A stretch of DNA of 53,424 nucleotides from Kutzneria sp. 744 (GTDB lineage: Bacteria > Actinomycetota > Actinomycetes > Mycobacteriales > Pseudonocardiaceae). The DNA lies in contig NZ_KK037166.1 in the NCBI RefSeq assembly GCF_000568255.1, forward strand, positions 10,578,272-10,631,695, given 5' to 3'. This document shows, piece after piece, positions 42,928 through 51,682 of the stretch (positions are counted from its first letter, which is position 1; every line of letters begins with the position of its first letter). Below the pieces are notes generated by a model. That model worked only from the letters and a program-made list of their open reading frames with translations, did not search any database and was not told where the DNA came from. The position numbers and the translations under genes are program-made.

Positions 42928-43147
42928 CGAGACGCAGGTGGGCGACCTGTTCTGGGCCGCGTCCAACGCCCAGCAGCTGCCCGTCGTCCAGCAGGAGGCC
43001 AAGAGCTCCTGCTGCGGCCCCAAGCCGGCCGCCAGCACGGAGAAGGCGGCCGCCCCGGCCGCGTCGTCCTGCTGCGGGCCGAAGCCCGCGGCGACCACCG
43101 AGGAGCCCGTCGAGGCGACGGCCAAGAAGAGCTCCTGCTGCGGCTGA
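42920..43147 (+). CDS. 75-residue mini-protein with three SSCCG repeats
   Basis: ATG 42920 lies inside the end of the exporter gene. After a short N-terminal part (MSSETQVGDLFWAASNAQQL) the chain is a low-complexity Ala/Pro/Lys/Glu linker with three SSCCG units (residues 29-33, 49-53, 71-75); the first two are followed by PKPAA. It looks like beads on a string, each bead a vicinal dithiol, ending at the last CCG. There is no signal peptide and no family I know. Multivalent As(III) or Cu(I) binding, or a scaffold for product assembly, would fit; coupling to the ABC pair suggests delivery to the exporter (inference). Confidence 0.78.
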   Translation: MSSETQVGDLFWAASNAQQLPVVQQEAKSSCCGPKPAASTEKAAAPAASSCCGPKPAATTEEPVEATAKKSSCCG

Positions 43148-43181
43148 CCCGACACCGCCGACCACGAACGAAGGTGAACCG

Positions 43182-43604
43182 ATGACCAGGGCGCGAACGG
43201 CCGCACTCGTACCGGCGGCCGCGCTCCTCGTCGCCGTCCTGGCCGGCTGCGGGCAGGGTGCGGCCAGCCAGGAGCCCACGAAGACGTGCACGGACAGCAA
43301 GGCCAGCAGTGGGTTGACGATCACGTTGGCGGCGCCCTGCCCGATCAGAGGTGGTGAGTCCGCGACCGCGCACATCACGGTCAAGGACTCCAGCGGCACC
43401 GCGGTCAAGAACGCGACGGTCAAGCTGACCACCGACATGCCGGCGATGAACATGCACGGTGGCGACCAGACCGCCACGGCCAGCGGCGACGGTTACGACT
43501 CGAAGATCGTGCTGGGCATGGGCGGCGACTGGAACGTCACGGTCCAGGTCAGCGGTGGATCGACCTCGTCGGCCAGCGCGCAGTTCACGCTCTCGGCGAA
43601 GTGA
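43182..43604 (+). CDS. Lipoprotein with YtkA/FixH-like domain, probable metal binder
   Basis: A 140-residue lipoprotein from ATG 43182 (GAAGGTGAAC upstream). The lipobox is LAGC (C23). The mature part is an Ig-like YtkA/FixH fold (GLTITLAAPCPIRGGESATA, VKNATVKLTTDMPAMNMHGG, YDSKIVLGMGGDWNVTVQV), where MPAMNMHGG supplies Met and His as in periplasmic copper-binding domains. Two cysteines (KTCTD, APCPI) may form a disulfide. Anchored outside the membrane, it may pass copper to or from the CopA/YcnI/CopD set downstream. Confidence 0.8.
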   Translation: MTRARTAALVPAAALLVAVLAGCGQGAASQEPTKTCTDSKASSGLTITLAAPCPIRGGESATAHITVKDSSGTAVKNATVKLTTDMPAMNMHGGDQTATASGDGYDSKIVLGMGGDWNVTVQVSGGSTSSASAQFTLSAK

Positions 43605-43613
43605 GGGGGTGTC

Positions 43614-44804
43614 ATGATCAGCCGGCGGGCGGCGGGCCTTCCGCTGTCGAGCACCGCGACTCTGGACGCGCACGTCAAGAAGCTGGCCGCGGAGGGCGTC
43701 GACGTCATCAACCTCACCGGCGGTGAGCTGGACTTCCCGACGCCCGATGTCGCCTGCCGGGGCGGCATTGACGCCATCACGAGCGGATTCACCCGCTACA
43801 CGGCGGTGTCCGGGATCGCTCCGCTGCGACAGGCCATCGCCGAGCGCCTGACCGAGAAATGGCGGTGTCCTTACGAGGGCGACGACGTGGTCGTGACCAA
43901 CGGGGCGAAACAGGCCCTGGCCAATGCCTTCGCCGTGCTGCTCGATCCCGGTGACGAGGTGATCCTGCAGGCGCCGCACTGGGTCAGCTTCCCGCACATG
44001 ATCTCCCTCGCCGGCGGTGTTCCGATCGTCGTGGAGACCGACGCCGGGACGGGGTTCAAGTTCGACCGTGACGCGATAGTGGACCGGATCACGGTGCGCA
44101 CCAAGGCATTGCTGATCAACAGTCCGTCCAATCCGACCGGTGTCGTCTATAGCCGGGCCGAGCTGACGGCGCTGGCCGAGTTGGCCGCCGAGTACAACCT
44201 GGCCATCGTCAGCGACGAGATCTACAGCGACCTCGTGTACGGCGGGGTGGAGTTCACCAGCGTGGCCTCGCTCGGCGCGGACACGCGATCCCGGACCATC
44301 ACGGTCGGCGGCTTCTCCAAGACCTTCGCCATGACCGGCTGGCGGGTCGGCTTCGCCGCCGGACCGCGCCCTGTCATCGCCGCGATGTCGGCGTTGCAGG
44401 GGCACACGACCTCGGCCCCGTCGTCGATCTCCCAGCGCGCCGCGCTCGCCGCGCTGGTGGACGAGCCGATCCAGGAGTTGGCGGACCGCAAAGCCGAGCT
44501 GGAGCGGCGCCGGCGGCTCACCTGTGACGGACTGGCCGATCTCCCAGGACTCCGGCTGGCGGTCGAGCCGGAGGGCGCGTTCTTCGCCTTGGTCGACGTC
44601 AGCGGAACCTATGGCCGCCAACACGACGGCGTGGAGATCAAGGACGCGGCGACGTTCGCCGAACGCCTGCTGCACGAGGTCCAGGTCGCCGTCATGCCCG
44701 GCGCCGACTTCGGCGTTCCCGACCACATCCGGATCTCCTACGCGGTCGGCGCGGCGGAGATCACCGAGGCATTCCGCAGGATCCGAGCCTTCCTGACCAC
44801 GTAG
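43614..44804 (+). CDS. PLP-dependent class I/II aminotransferase
   Basis: A 396-residue fold-type I aminotransferase like AspB/AspC-type enzymes, from ATG 43614 after GAGGGGGTGTC. It contains NLTGGELDFPTPD, TNGAKQALANAFAVLLDPGD, the cofactor-binding NSPSNPTGVVYS, IVSDEIYSDLVYGG, the PLP lysine in VGGFSKTFAMTGWRVGFAAG, and the substrate Arg near HIRISYAVG. In the arsenic pathway it is the obvious candidate to convert arsonopyruvate into 3-arsonoalanine, an amino acid usable by ATP-grasp ligases. That assignment is inference; ordinary aspartate or alanine aminotransferase activity is not excluded, but the placement in the island argues for a dedicated role. Confidence 0.85.
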   Translation: MISRRAAGLPLSSTATLDAHVKKLAAEGVDVINLTGGELDFPTPDVACRGGIDAITSGFTRYTAVSGIAPLRQAIAERLTEKWRCPYEGDDVVVTNGAKQALANAFAVLLDPGDEVILQAPHWVSFPHMISLAGGVPIVVETDAGTGFKFDRDAIVDRITVRTKALLINSPSNPTGVVYSRAELTALAELAAEYNLAIVSDEIYSDLVYGGVEFTSVASLGADTRSRTITVGGFSKTFAMTGWRVGFAAGPRPVIAAMSALQGHTTSAPSSISQRAALAALVDEPIQELADRKAELERRRRLTCDGLADLPGLRLAVEPEGAFFALVDVSGTYGRQHDGVEIKDAATFAERLLHEVQVAVMPGADFGVPDHIRISYAVGAAEITEAFRRIRAFLTT

Positions 44805-44819
44805 CTGAAAGAGGACCCG

Positions 44820-45038
44820 ATGAGCACGACGACCTACTCCGTCCTGGGCATGACCTGCGGCGGCTGCGCCAAGCGCGTGCGCACGGCGATCGAGACGGAC
44901 CTGCCGGGCCTGTCCGAGATCCTCGTCGACCCGAAGGCCAACGAGGTCCGGATCACCGCGGATGCCCCGGTTTCCGAGGACGCCCTCAAGGCGGCCGTGG
45001 AGAAGACCGGTTATGAGTTCGCCGGAGCGGTGGCGTGA
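44820..45038 (+). CDS. copZ: CopZ-like copper chaperone (HMA domain)
   Basis: A 72-residue heavy-metal-associated domain: TYSVLGMTCGGCAKRVRTAI contains the MxCxxC metal site, followed by the ferredoxin-like beta-alpha-beta pattern and KTGYEF. It would deliver Cu(I) to the HMA domain of the ATPase downstream. It ends in a GTGA overlap with a tiny membrane protein gene. RBS AAAGAGGA precedes ATG 44820. Confidence 0.9.
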   Translation: MSTTTYSVLGMTCGGCAKRVRTAIETDLPGLSEILVDPKANEVRITADAPVSEDALKAAVEKTGYEFAGAVA

Positions 45039-45133
45039 CGGCCGGACTGCGGCTGGGGGCCTTCGCGGTCCTGCTGGTCGTCATCTTCACGATCGCGTAC
45101 GTCGTGGGCACGCACATCGCCCCGCAGTGGTGA
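45035..45133 (+). CDS. 32-residue single-span membrane protein
   Basis: GTG 45035 overlaps the copZ stop (GTGA). The product VTAGLRLGAFAVLLVVIFTI then AYVVGTHIAPQW is one transmembrane helix with short ends, including a His near the C-terminus. Small one-helix proteins often sit between copZ and copA in actinobacteria, perhaps as ATPase modulators; its function is not established. Confidence 0.65.
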   Translation: MTAGLRLGAFAVLLVVIFTIAYVVGTHIAPQW

Positions 45134-45157
45134 ACCGTCCATAGGGAGTGAGGGGAA

Positions 45158-47467
45158 ATGTCGGTACCGACGGCGATGCCGAAGGCGGTGGTCACCCTTG
45201 ACATCGGCGGCATGACCTGCGGGTCGTGCTCGGCTCGCATCGAACGCAAGCTCAACCGCATGGACGGCGTCGAGGCCGAGGTCAACTTCGCCACGGAGCA
45301 GGCCCGCGTCTCCTTCGACGTCGGCGTGACGGTCGACGACCTGATCGCCACCGTCGAAGCCGCCGGATATACGGCGGCCTTGCCGGTGCCCGAGCCGTCC
45401 GGGACGGACGAGCCGAAGCGCGATGCGGCCGAGGACGAGCTGAGCGCCATGCGCCGCCGGATCCTGGCGTGCACCGCACTGGCGATCCCCGTAGTCGCGA
45501 TGGCGATGATCACCCCCTTGCAGTTCACCAACTGGCAGTGGCTCTCGCTGACCCTGGCGGCGCCGGTCGCGACCTGGGGAGCGTGGCCGTTCCACGTCGC
45601 GGCCTGGAAGAACCTCAAGCACGCCACCGGCACCATGGACACGCTCATCTCCCTCGGAGTGATCGCCGCCTTCGGCTGGTCGCTCTACACCCTGTTCTTC
45701 GGCTTCGCCGGCCTGCCCGGTATGCGCATGCCGTTCCTGATGGTGCCGACGAGCGGCCAGGGTCTGCACCATATCTACTTGGAAGTGGCCACCAGCCTGA
45801 CCGTGTTCATCCTTGCCGGCCGCTACGCCGAGCACCGGGCCAAGCGCCGCGCCGGCACCGCGTTGCGGGCCCTGCTCGAACTCGGTGCGAAGGACGTGAC
45901 GGTGCTGCGCGGCGGGGCCGAGGCGACTGTGCCGATCGGTCAGCTCCGCGTCGGTGACCAGTTCGTCGTCCGGCCCGGCGAGAAGATCGCCACCGACGGC
46001 GTTGTCGTGGACGGGAGCTCCGCCGTCGACGCGTCGATGCTCACCGGCGAAAGCGTCCCCGTGGAGGTGACCGCGGGCGATCCGGTCACCGGCGCGACCG
46101 TGAACGCCAACAGGCGCCTCGTCGTGCGCGCCCTGCGGGTCGGGGCCGACACCCAGCTCGCCCACATCACCCGGCTGGTGACCGAGGCGCAGACCGGCAA
46201 GGCGCCGGTGCAGCGGCTGGCCGACCGGGTCGCCGCCGTCTTCGTCCCGGTCGTGATCGCCCTCGCGGTGGCGGCATTCGGCTTCTGGCTGGGCAACGGC
46301 GCCGACATCGCCGCCTCCCTCACCGCCGGTGTCGCGGTCCTGGTCGTCGCCTGTCCGTGCTCCCTCGGACTGGCCACACCGACTGCGCTCCTGGTCGGCA
46401 CCGGTCGCGGCGCGCAGCTGGGCATCCTGATCCGGGGCCCGGAGATCCTGGAGTCGACCAAGAAGATCGACACCGTCGTGTTGGACAAGACCGGCACAGT
46501 CACCACCGGCAAGATGACCCTGGTCGAGGTGGTGCCCGCGAACGGCGTCGAGACCGAGGACGTGCTGCGGCTGGCCGGCGCCCTGGAGAACGCGTCCGAG
46601 CATCCGATCGCGGCCGCGATCGCGAGTGCTGCGCGCGAGAAGTTCGGCACGCTGGAGACCGTCACGGCCTTCGAGGGCACGGCCGGGCTCGGCGTCACGG
46701 GCGAGGTGGACGGCAAGGCGGTGCTCATCGGCCGGTCCAGCTGGCTGGCCGAGCGGCTGTCCGTGCCCGAGGAACTGGCTCAGCCGCTGACGGACGCCGA
46801 GCGTCGCGGCCAGACCCCGGTGTCGATCGGATGGGACGGTCGGATCCGAGGAATCCTCACTGTCGCCGACACGACCAAGCCCACCAGCGCCGAGGCGGTC
46901 GCGCACCTCCGGCGGCTTGGGCTGCGCCCAGTTCTGCTGACCGGGGACAATGCCCGTGCCGCTCGGACGATCGCGGCGCAGGTCGGCATAGAGGACGTGG
47001 AGGCCGAGGTGCTGCCGGCCGACAAGGTGGCGGTGATCCGGAGGCTCCAGCAGGAAGGCCGTTCGGTCGCCATGGTCGGCGACGGCGTCAACGACGCGGC
47101 CGCGCTCGCGCAGGCCGATCTGGGCATCGCGATGGGTACCGGCACCGACGCCGCGATCGAGGCCAGCGACATCACGCTCGTGCGCGGCGATCTGCGCGAC
47201 GCCGCCGACGCCGTCCGCCTATCACGGCGGACTCTCGGCACGATTCGCGGCAACCTGTTCTGGGCCTTCGCCTACAACGTCGCCGGCATTCCGCTCGCCG
47301 CCGCCGGTGTGCTCAACCCGATGATCGCCGGCGCGGCCATGGCGCTGTCCAGTCTGTTCGTGCTGTCCAACAGCCTGCGCCTACGCGGATTCCGGGCCAG
47401 CCAGAGCACGTTCTCCGGCGATCCGGTGAACGCGGAGGTCGGCGCGCGCGAGATGTCTCCGGTATGA
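45158..47467 (+). CDS. copA: Copper-exporting P1B-type ATPase
   Basis: A 769-residue P1B-1 ATPase. The N-terminal HMA domain has [16 protein letters not shown]. After two early helices come the actuator TGES ([12 protein letters not shown]), the metal-site CPC in [17 protein letters not shown], the phosphorylated Asp in [11 protein letters not shown], the HP locus in [13 protein letters not shown], and the hinge [20 protein letters not shown]. These features specify Cu(I) efflux. It begins 24 bases after the small membrane protein and ends in an ATGA overlap with a FemAB-like gene, which ties copper handling to the unusual transferase. Confidence 0.93.
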   Translation: MSVPTAMPKAVVTLDIGGMTCGSCSARIERKLNRMDGVEAEVNFATEQARVSFDVGVTVDDLIATVEAAGYTAALPVPEPSGTDEPKRDAAEDELSAMRRRILACTALAIPVVAMAMITPLQFTNWQWLSLTLAAPVATWGAWPFHVAAWKNLKHATGTMDTLISLGVIAAFGWSLYTLFFGFAGLPGMRMPFLMVPTSGQGLHHIYLEVATSLTVFILAGRYAEHRAKRRAGTALRALLELGAKDVTVLRGGAEATVPIGQLRVGDQFVVRPGEKIATDGVVVDGSSAVDASMLTGESVPVEVTAGDPVTGATVNANRRLVVRALRVGADTQLAHITRLVTEAQTGKAPVQRLADRVAAVFVPVVIALAVAAFGFWLGNGADIAASLTAGVAVLVVACPCSLGLATPTALLVGTGRGAQLGILIRGPEILESTKKIDTVVLDKTGTVTTGKMTLVEVVPANGVETEDVLRLAGALENASEHPIAAAIASAAREKFGTLETVTAFEGTAGLGVTGEVDGKAVLIGRSSWLAERLSVPEELAQPLTDAERRGQTPVSIGWDGRIRGILTVADTTKPTSAEAVAHLRRLGLRPVLLTGDNARAARTIAAQVGIEDVEAEVLPADKVAVIRRLQQEGRSVAMVGDGVNDAAALAQADLGIAMGTGTDAAIEASDITLVRGDLRDAADAVRLSRRTLGTIRGNLFWAFAYNVAGIPLAAAGVLNPMIAGAAMALSSLFVLSNSLRLRGFRASQSTFSGDPVNAEVGAREMSPV

Positions 47468-48390
47468 GAACCGTGGCATTGGGACTGCCGGTCGCCGTTG
47501 TCGACGTCGCTGAGGCGCTCAACGGCGACTGGCGGGCCCACCGGCACTCCGTCGACGTAGTCCGCGTGCAGGACCCGCCGCCGCTGCTGTGGGATTCCCT
47601 TGCGGCCGCCGGCTTCCGGCCCAAGCCTCAGGTCGTGACCTGGCGTGCCGCAACGGCTTCGGACGAGGAGCAGTTCCTGTCCGGCCTGGCTCGTAAGGAC
47701 AAGCAGAACATCCGCATCGCCCGACGGCGGGCGCGGGCCGACGGCCTGACCATCACGGTCCGCCCGGTCGACGCCGGGTTGATGGACGCCTTCCTGCCGC
47801 TGTACGAGGCGCAGGTAGCCCGCATGGTGCACGGCTGGTCGGTCGCCACCGAGCACCGCGACCGGGTGCTGGCCGAGGCCGATGACTACTTCGCCGTGTG
47901 CGCCTGGGACGGCGACATCCTGGTTGGAGCGAGCATCAACCAGCAGTCGCGAGAACGGGACGAGGTCAGGGCGCGGTTCTCCGCCGTCGTAGCCGACCAG
48001 CGCCAGGCCAGCCTGACCCGCGTGCTCTACCTGGAGGTCGTGCGGGAGGCCCGGGAACGCGGCTTTGCCATGGTGAGCCTGGGCAGCGATCCCAACCTCT
48101 ACGGGCACCTGGTCAAGCCGGGGCTGTTCAGCTTCAAGAGCCGGCTCGGGTTCGTGCCGGTCCCGTCGCACCTGGTGGATCCCGACTCCGGATCGGACCA
48201 GGCCGACCGAGTCGTCGGGTTCGACGCGATCACCGATCCGTCCTTCGTGCTCTCGTACGCGCAGGGCGTTCGCGGGCCAAGTCTTGCCCTGGACCTGTAC
48301 ACCACCAAGCCCGGCATCGATCTGCGTCCGTACACAGTGGACCATCTCGCCGACGTCCGTGTGCACCAGCTGGAAGGAGACCGGCCATGA
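47464..48390 (+). CDS. FemAB/GNAT-like acyl(aminoacyl)transferase 2
   Basis: The ATG at 47464 overlaps the copA stop. The 308-residue product resembles the C-terminal half of FemAB/BioF2-like GNAT transferases: [78 protein letters not shown] and [16 protein letters not shown]. It is shorter than transferase 1 and lacks a CC tail. It sits inside a copper gene set, with ATGA overlaps on both sides, where no transferase would be expected. It may add a residue to a copper- or arsenic-binding peptide (inference). Confidence 0.72.
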   Translation: MRTVALGLPVAVVDVAEALNGDWRAHRHSVDVVRVQDPPPLLWDSLAAAGFRPKPQVVTWRAATASDEEQFLSGLARKDKQNIRIARRRARADGLTITVRPVDAGLMDAFLPLYEAQVARMVHGWSVATEHRDRVLAEADDYFAVCAWDGDILVGASINQQSRERDEVRARFSAVVADQRQASLTRVLYLEVVREARERGFAMVSLGSDPNLYGHLVKPGLFSFKSRLGFVPVPSHLVDPDSGSDQADRVVGFDAITDPSFVLSYAQGVRGPSLALDLYTTKPGIDLRPYTVDHLADVRVHQLEGDRP

Positions 48391-49127
48391 GGCTCGCGGG
48401 CAGGATCGGCGGCGTGGCCACCGGCATCCTCGTGCTGGCGTTGTCGGCGGCCGGCGTCGCGTCCGCGCACGTGACGGCGGTCAGCCCGGACAAGACGGTC
48501 AAGGGTGGCGACGCCGTGATCACCTTCCGGGTGCCGGACGAGGACGACGCGGCCAGGACGACGAAGTTCACCGTCACCTTCCCCGCCTCGGCGCCGGTGC
48601 TCGACGCCGACACCACCCCGGTGCCGGGCTGGACGGCCGAGGTCGCCACCAAGGAGTTGGACAAGCCACTGCAGGTGGGCGACCTCACGGTCAAGGAGGT
48701 CGTCAGCTCGGTCACCTGGACCGCGCAGGACGGGACCGGCATCGCGCCGGGCCAATTCCAGCAGTTCAGCATCGCGGTCGAGGGGTTGCCGAGCAACGTC
48801 GACCAACTCGTCATGCCGGCCACGCAGACCTACGACAGCGGCAAGGTCGTCAACTGGGGCGACCAGCCGCCGGCACCCGGTGCGCAGGAGCCCGAGCACC
48901 CGGCACCGCATCTGACGCTGGCCGCCGATGCGGCGCCGGCTGCGGCGGTGACGACGCCCATGGTCATGACCAGCCAGGACGACGGCGCACGCTGGCTGGG
49001 CGGCGGGGCCTTGCTCCTGGCCGCCCTCGCGCTCGGGGTCGGCATCGGAGCGTTGCTGCGCCGCCGGCCCAAACCGGCCGCCGGCTTCGTCGACGACGAA
49101 GAGCCGGTCGAAGCCGTGAAGTCGTGA
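48387..49127 (+). CDS. ycnI: YcnI-like copper-binding membrane protein (DUF1775)
   Basis: A 246-residue protein whose signal peptide ends ASAHV, leaving His as the mature N-terminus; this His and conserved Trp and Asp residues of DUF1775/YcnI domains bind Cu(II). Core: HVTAVSPDKTVKGGDAVITF, VPGWTAEV, VTWTAQDGTGIAPGQFQQF and VVNWGDQPPAPG. A C-terminal transmembrane helix (GGGALLLAALALGVGIGALL) with a basic and then acidic tail anchors it. It overlaps both neighbours by ATGA/GTGA, forming a copper unit with CopD. Confidence 0.88.
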   Translation: MRLAGRIGGVATGILVLALSAAGVASAHVTAVSPDKTVKGGDAVITFRVPDEDDAARTTKFTVTFPASAPVLDADTTPVPGWTAEVATKELDKPLQVGDLTVKEVVSSVTWTAQDGTGIAPGQFQQFSIAVEGLPSNVDQLVMPATQTYDSGKVVNWGDQPPAPGAQEPEHPAPHLTLAADAAPAAAVTTPMVMTSQDDGARWLGGGALLLAALALGVGIGALLRRRPKPAAGFVDDEEPVEAVKS

Positions 49128-50158
49128 CGACCGCCCACGCGACCCGCGCCGCGACAACCCGGTCGGCCACCGGGCTCGTCGCGGTGGTCGCCGTGGGCGG
49201 GATCGTTGGTGTAACGGCAGGTCTGGCCCTGTCCGCGACCGCGGCGGTCGCGGTTCCCGGGCTCGTCCAGCCGTCGGCGGTGGTTGCCATCGCGCTGCCG
49301 CTGGCGAGGCTGGCGCTCGACATCGCCGCCCTGGTCACCGCCGGGGCCTCGCTCGCACCGGTGTTGTTGGGATGCCGTCATTCCGACGCGCTGGCTGAGC
49401 TGGCGTTGGCCAGACGCGTTGCGGTGCTGGGGTCCTTGGCGTGGGCGCTGGCCGCTGTCGCCACGCTGGTCCTGCAAGCGGCAAATGCGGATCCAGGGGC
49501 CGGCCTCGGGGCGGTGATCGGTTACGCGGCGGCGGTTCCTTCGGCGATGGCCTTGGTCGTGGTGTTCGTCGGGGCCTTGGTCGGTCTGGTGGTCAATGCC
49601 GCTGCGCTGCGGGATCCGTTGGCGGTGCGGCGTGGGTGGGCCGTCGCGGTCGTGGTCGCCACGATGCTGCCGCTGCCGCCCAGCGGCCATACCAGCGACG
49701 AGACCGGAGCGCCCCGCGTGCTCGGGACCGTGACGATCGAGCTGCATGTGCTCGCGGCGATGGCGTGGACCGGTGGCCTGCTGGCCGTGATCGCGTTGTT
49801 GGGGATGCGGCGGGCGTTGCTCGCCCAGGCGTTGCCCCGGTTCTCGCAGTTGGCAACGGTGTGTGTGTTCACTACCGCTGCCACGGGATTGCTGTCCGGG
49901 CTGACGCGGTTGGCGCTGACACCCGGCTTGCAGTGGTATTCGGCGCTGTTCACCACGGACTACGGCCACCTGCTGATCGGCAAGGGCATCTGCGTGCTGG
50001 TGGTCGGTCTGCTCGGGGCCCACATCCGGTTCCGGCTGCTGCCGCGGATCTCGTCGGTCAGCCGGCCTCTGGTGCTGCGCTGGGTGGTCTGGGAGTTGAT
50101 GGTGATGGGCGCGGCCTTCGGTCTGGCCGCTGTGCTGGTCGGGAGCCCGGTCGCCTAG
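49124..50158 (+). CDS. copD: CopD/YcnJ-like copper transport membrane protein
   Basis: A 344-residue polytopic protein from GTG 49124, with about eight transmembrane segments. The last third carries the CopD domain: VTIELHVLAAMAWTGGLLAV, YSALFTTDYGHLLIGKGICV and LRWVVWELMVMG, with His and Asp residues in membrane positions typical of CopD. CopD/YcnJ proteins import copper or relay it from periplasmic binders such as YcnI. The pairing suggests that the island both removes (CopA) and acquires (YcnI/CopD) copper. Confidence 0.85.
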   Translation: MTTAHATRAATTRSATGLVAVVAVGGIVGVTAGLALSATAAVAVPGLVQPSAVVAIALPLARLALDIAALVTAGASLAPVLLGCRHSDALAELALARRVAVLGSLAWALAAVATLVLQAANADPGAGLGAVIGYAAAVPSAMALVVVFVGALVGLVVNAAALRDPLAVRRGWAVAVVVATMLPLPPSGHTSDETGAPRVLGTVTIELHVLAAMAWTGGLLAVIALLGMRRALLAQALPRFSQLATVCVFTTAATGLLSGLTRLALTPGLQWYSALFTTDYGHLLIGKGICVLVVGLLGAHIRFRLLPRISSVSRPLVLRWVVWELMVMGAAFGLAAVLVGSPVA

Positions 50159-50161
50159 TCC

Positions 50162-50191
50162 ATCGATGTTTGTCGATTCAACGGGTAGACT
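50162..50191 (+). promoter_or_regulatory. Promoter/operator upstream of arsR
   Basis: ATCGA (50162-50166) and TCGAT (50173-50177) form a short inverted repeat in ATCGATGTTTGTCGATTCAA, followed by TAGACT (50186-50191) as a -10 candidate. TCGATTCAA resembles the shared word at 32187 and 39108, so autoregulation by ArsR is likely. Confidence 0.5.
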
Positions 50192-50226
50192 GGCGAATCG
50201 GCTCACGTCTGAGGGGTGATGGTCCG

Positions 50227-50598
50227 ATGGCCACCAGTGGGCGAACCGACGTCGCGCCGGTTCGGGCAGTGCGAACGCTCGAGTCGGACGAGCACGCCGC
50301 GCAGCTGTTCAAGGCGCTGGCGGACCCGGTCCGCATCCGCCTGGTCCGGCTGGTCCGCACCGCCGCGAACGGCGAGGAGTGCTTCTGCGGCCTGTCCACC
50401 GAGTTCGACATGCCGCAGCCGAGCCTGAGCCACCACCTGAGCGTCCTGGTGAAGGCCGGGGTTCTGTCCCGGGAGCGGCGCGGCACGTGGAGCTGGTATC
50501 GGGTGTGCCCGGAGGCCTGGCAGGCATTGAGCGCGATCCTCGAACCCGGTGGCCTGCTCGTCCGCCGGCCGGCCACCGAACCCGACAGCTGCCGGTGA
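50227..50598 (+). CDS. arsR: ArsR-family metalloregulator
   Basis: A 123-residue winged-helix repressor from ATG 50227 (GAGGGGTG upstream). The sensing helix reads NGEECFCGLSTEFDMP, with a CxC pair, and the DNA-reading helix is MPQPSLSHHLSVLVKAGVLS. A further Cys in YRVCPEAW and one in the C-terminal PDSCR could complete a three-thiol As(III) site. It is the last plus-strand gene of the main run and converges with the minus-strand ArsO-like gene. Confidence 0.88.
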   Translation: MATSGRTDVAPVRAVRTLESDEHAAQLFKALADPVRIRLVRLVRTAANGEECFCGLSTEFDMPQPSLSHHLSVLVKAGVLSRERRGTWSWYRVCPEAWQALSAILEPGGLLVRRPATEPDSCR

Positions 50599-50617
50599 CC
50601 CTTTTGTTGCAACGAGT

Positions 50618-51682
50618 TCATCCTCGGCGTGTGCCGGCCACCGCCCGCAACTCGGTCACCAGCTGTTTCGCGGTGCGACCGGCCCCGACCAAGGTGGCTG
50701 AGGCGGTGCCGGTCCAGTTGCCGTAGCCGAGCAGCCGAATGCGACCGTCGTCGACGGCCTCGGTCTCCCGGGTGGCGATGTGTCCGTCGACCCGGCCCAA
50801 TCCCAGCGGGGCGAGGTGGGACAACGACGGGCGGAAACCGGTGCACCAGATGACCGTGTCAGCGGGCTCCGTGCGGCCGTCCGGCCAGGCGATGCCGGAC
50901 GTCGTCAGCCGGCTGAACATCCGCTGTGCCACCAACGAACCTCGGTCCCGGGCGGCTCGGACCGGTGGCACGACCACGATGTCGCCCAGTCCGGCCACGC
51001 CGGCGGCCGGCACGCCGTTGCGGCGGGCGAGAAGTTGTTGCGTCGCCACGTCGAACAGGACTCGGCCGTCGACATCGTCGGGCAGAAACCGTGGCGGGTA
51101 CTGCGTTACCCAGATGGTGTCCGCGACCGTCGAGACCTCGGCCAGGATCTGTGCGGCGGAGTTTCCGCCGCCCACAACGACAACGCGCTGCCCGGCGAAC
51201 TCTTCCGGCCCGCGATAGGAGACGGTGTGGAGCTGTCGGCCGGCGAAGACCTGCTGTCCGGGGTAGTGCGGCACGTACGGCCGGGACCAGGTGCCGGTCG
51301 CGCTGATCACCGTCCGCGCGGACCAGTCCCCGCGATCCGTCTCGACGAGAATCTCCTTGTCCACAGCGCGAACGCCGACAGCACGCACACCGCGATGCAC
51401 TGGCAGCTGGTAACGCCGCTCGTACTCCCGCAGGTAGCCCACCACGTGGTCCGCGGTGGGAAAGGGTTCTCCCGGCTGCGGCGGCATCGGCCAGCCCGGC
51501 AGGGAGCTGTACTTGGCGGGGGAGAACAGGCGCAGCGAAGGCCAGCCATGCTGCCAGGCCCCGCCACCGTCCGGCTGATCGTCCACAATGGCGAAATCGA
51601 CGCCCGCCCGCCGCAGGTAGAAGCCCGCCGCCAGACCTGCCTGCCCGCCACCGATGACGAGGACGTCGACCCGGTCCGTCAC
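50618..51682 (-). CDS. ArsO-like flavin-dependent monooxygenase/oxidoreductase
   Basis: A 354-residue flavoprotein: VLVIGGGQAGLAAGFYL (FAD site, residues 8-24), the FMO-like loop SLRLFSPAKYSSLPG, ATGTWSRPYVPHYPG, the NADPH motif VVVVGGGNSAAQILAE (about 165-180) and VIWCTGFRP. This matches the flavin monooxygenase-like proteins called ArsO in ars operons, whose exact substrate is not settled. Its start overlaps the stop of the upstream arsR by four bases, so the two are co-transcribed. Oxidation of trivalent organoarsenicals is a reasonable guess. Confidence 0.82.
   Translation of the reverse strand: MTDRVDVLVIGGGQAGLAAGFYLRRAGVDFAIVDDQPDGGGAWQHGWPSLRLFSPAKYSSLPGWPMPPQPGEPFPTADHVVGYLREYERRYQLPVHRGVRAVGVRAVDKEILVETDRGDWSARTVISATGTWSRPYVPHYPGQQVFAGRQLHTVSYRGPEEFAGQRVVVVGGGNSAAQILAEVSTVADTIWVTQYPPRFLPDDVDGRVLFDVATQQLLARRNGVPAAGVAGLGDIVVVPPVRAARDRGSLVAQRMFSRLTTSGIAWPDGRTEPADTVIWCTGFRPSLSHLAPLGLGRVDGHIATRETEAVDDGRIRLLGYGNWTGTASATLVGAGRTAKQLVTELRAVAGTRRG

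Noticed and set aside
32215-43147. Cys mini-proteins as classical graspetide (microviridin-type) precursors
   Set aside because: They lack the Thr/Lys-Asp/Glu core patterns, and the ATP-grasp enzymes look like amino-acid ligases rather than the RimK-like macrocyclases. A different carrier or precursor role is still possible.
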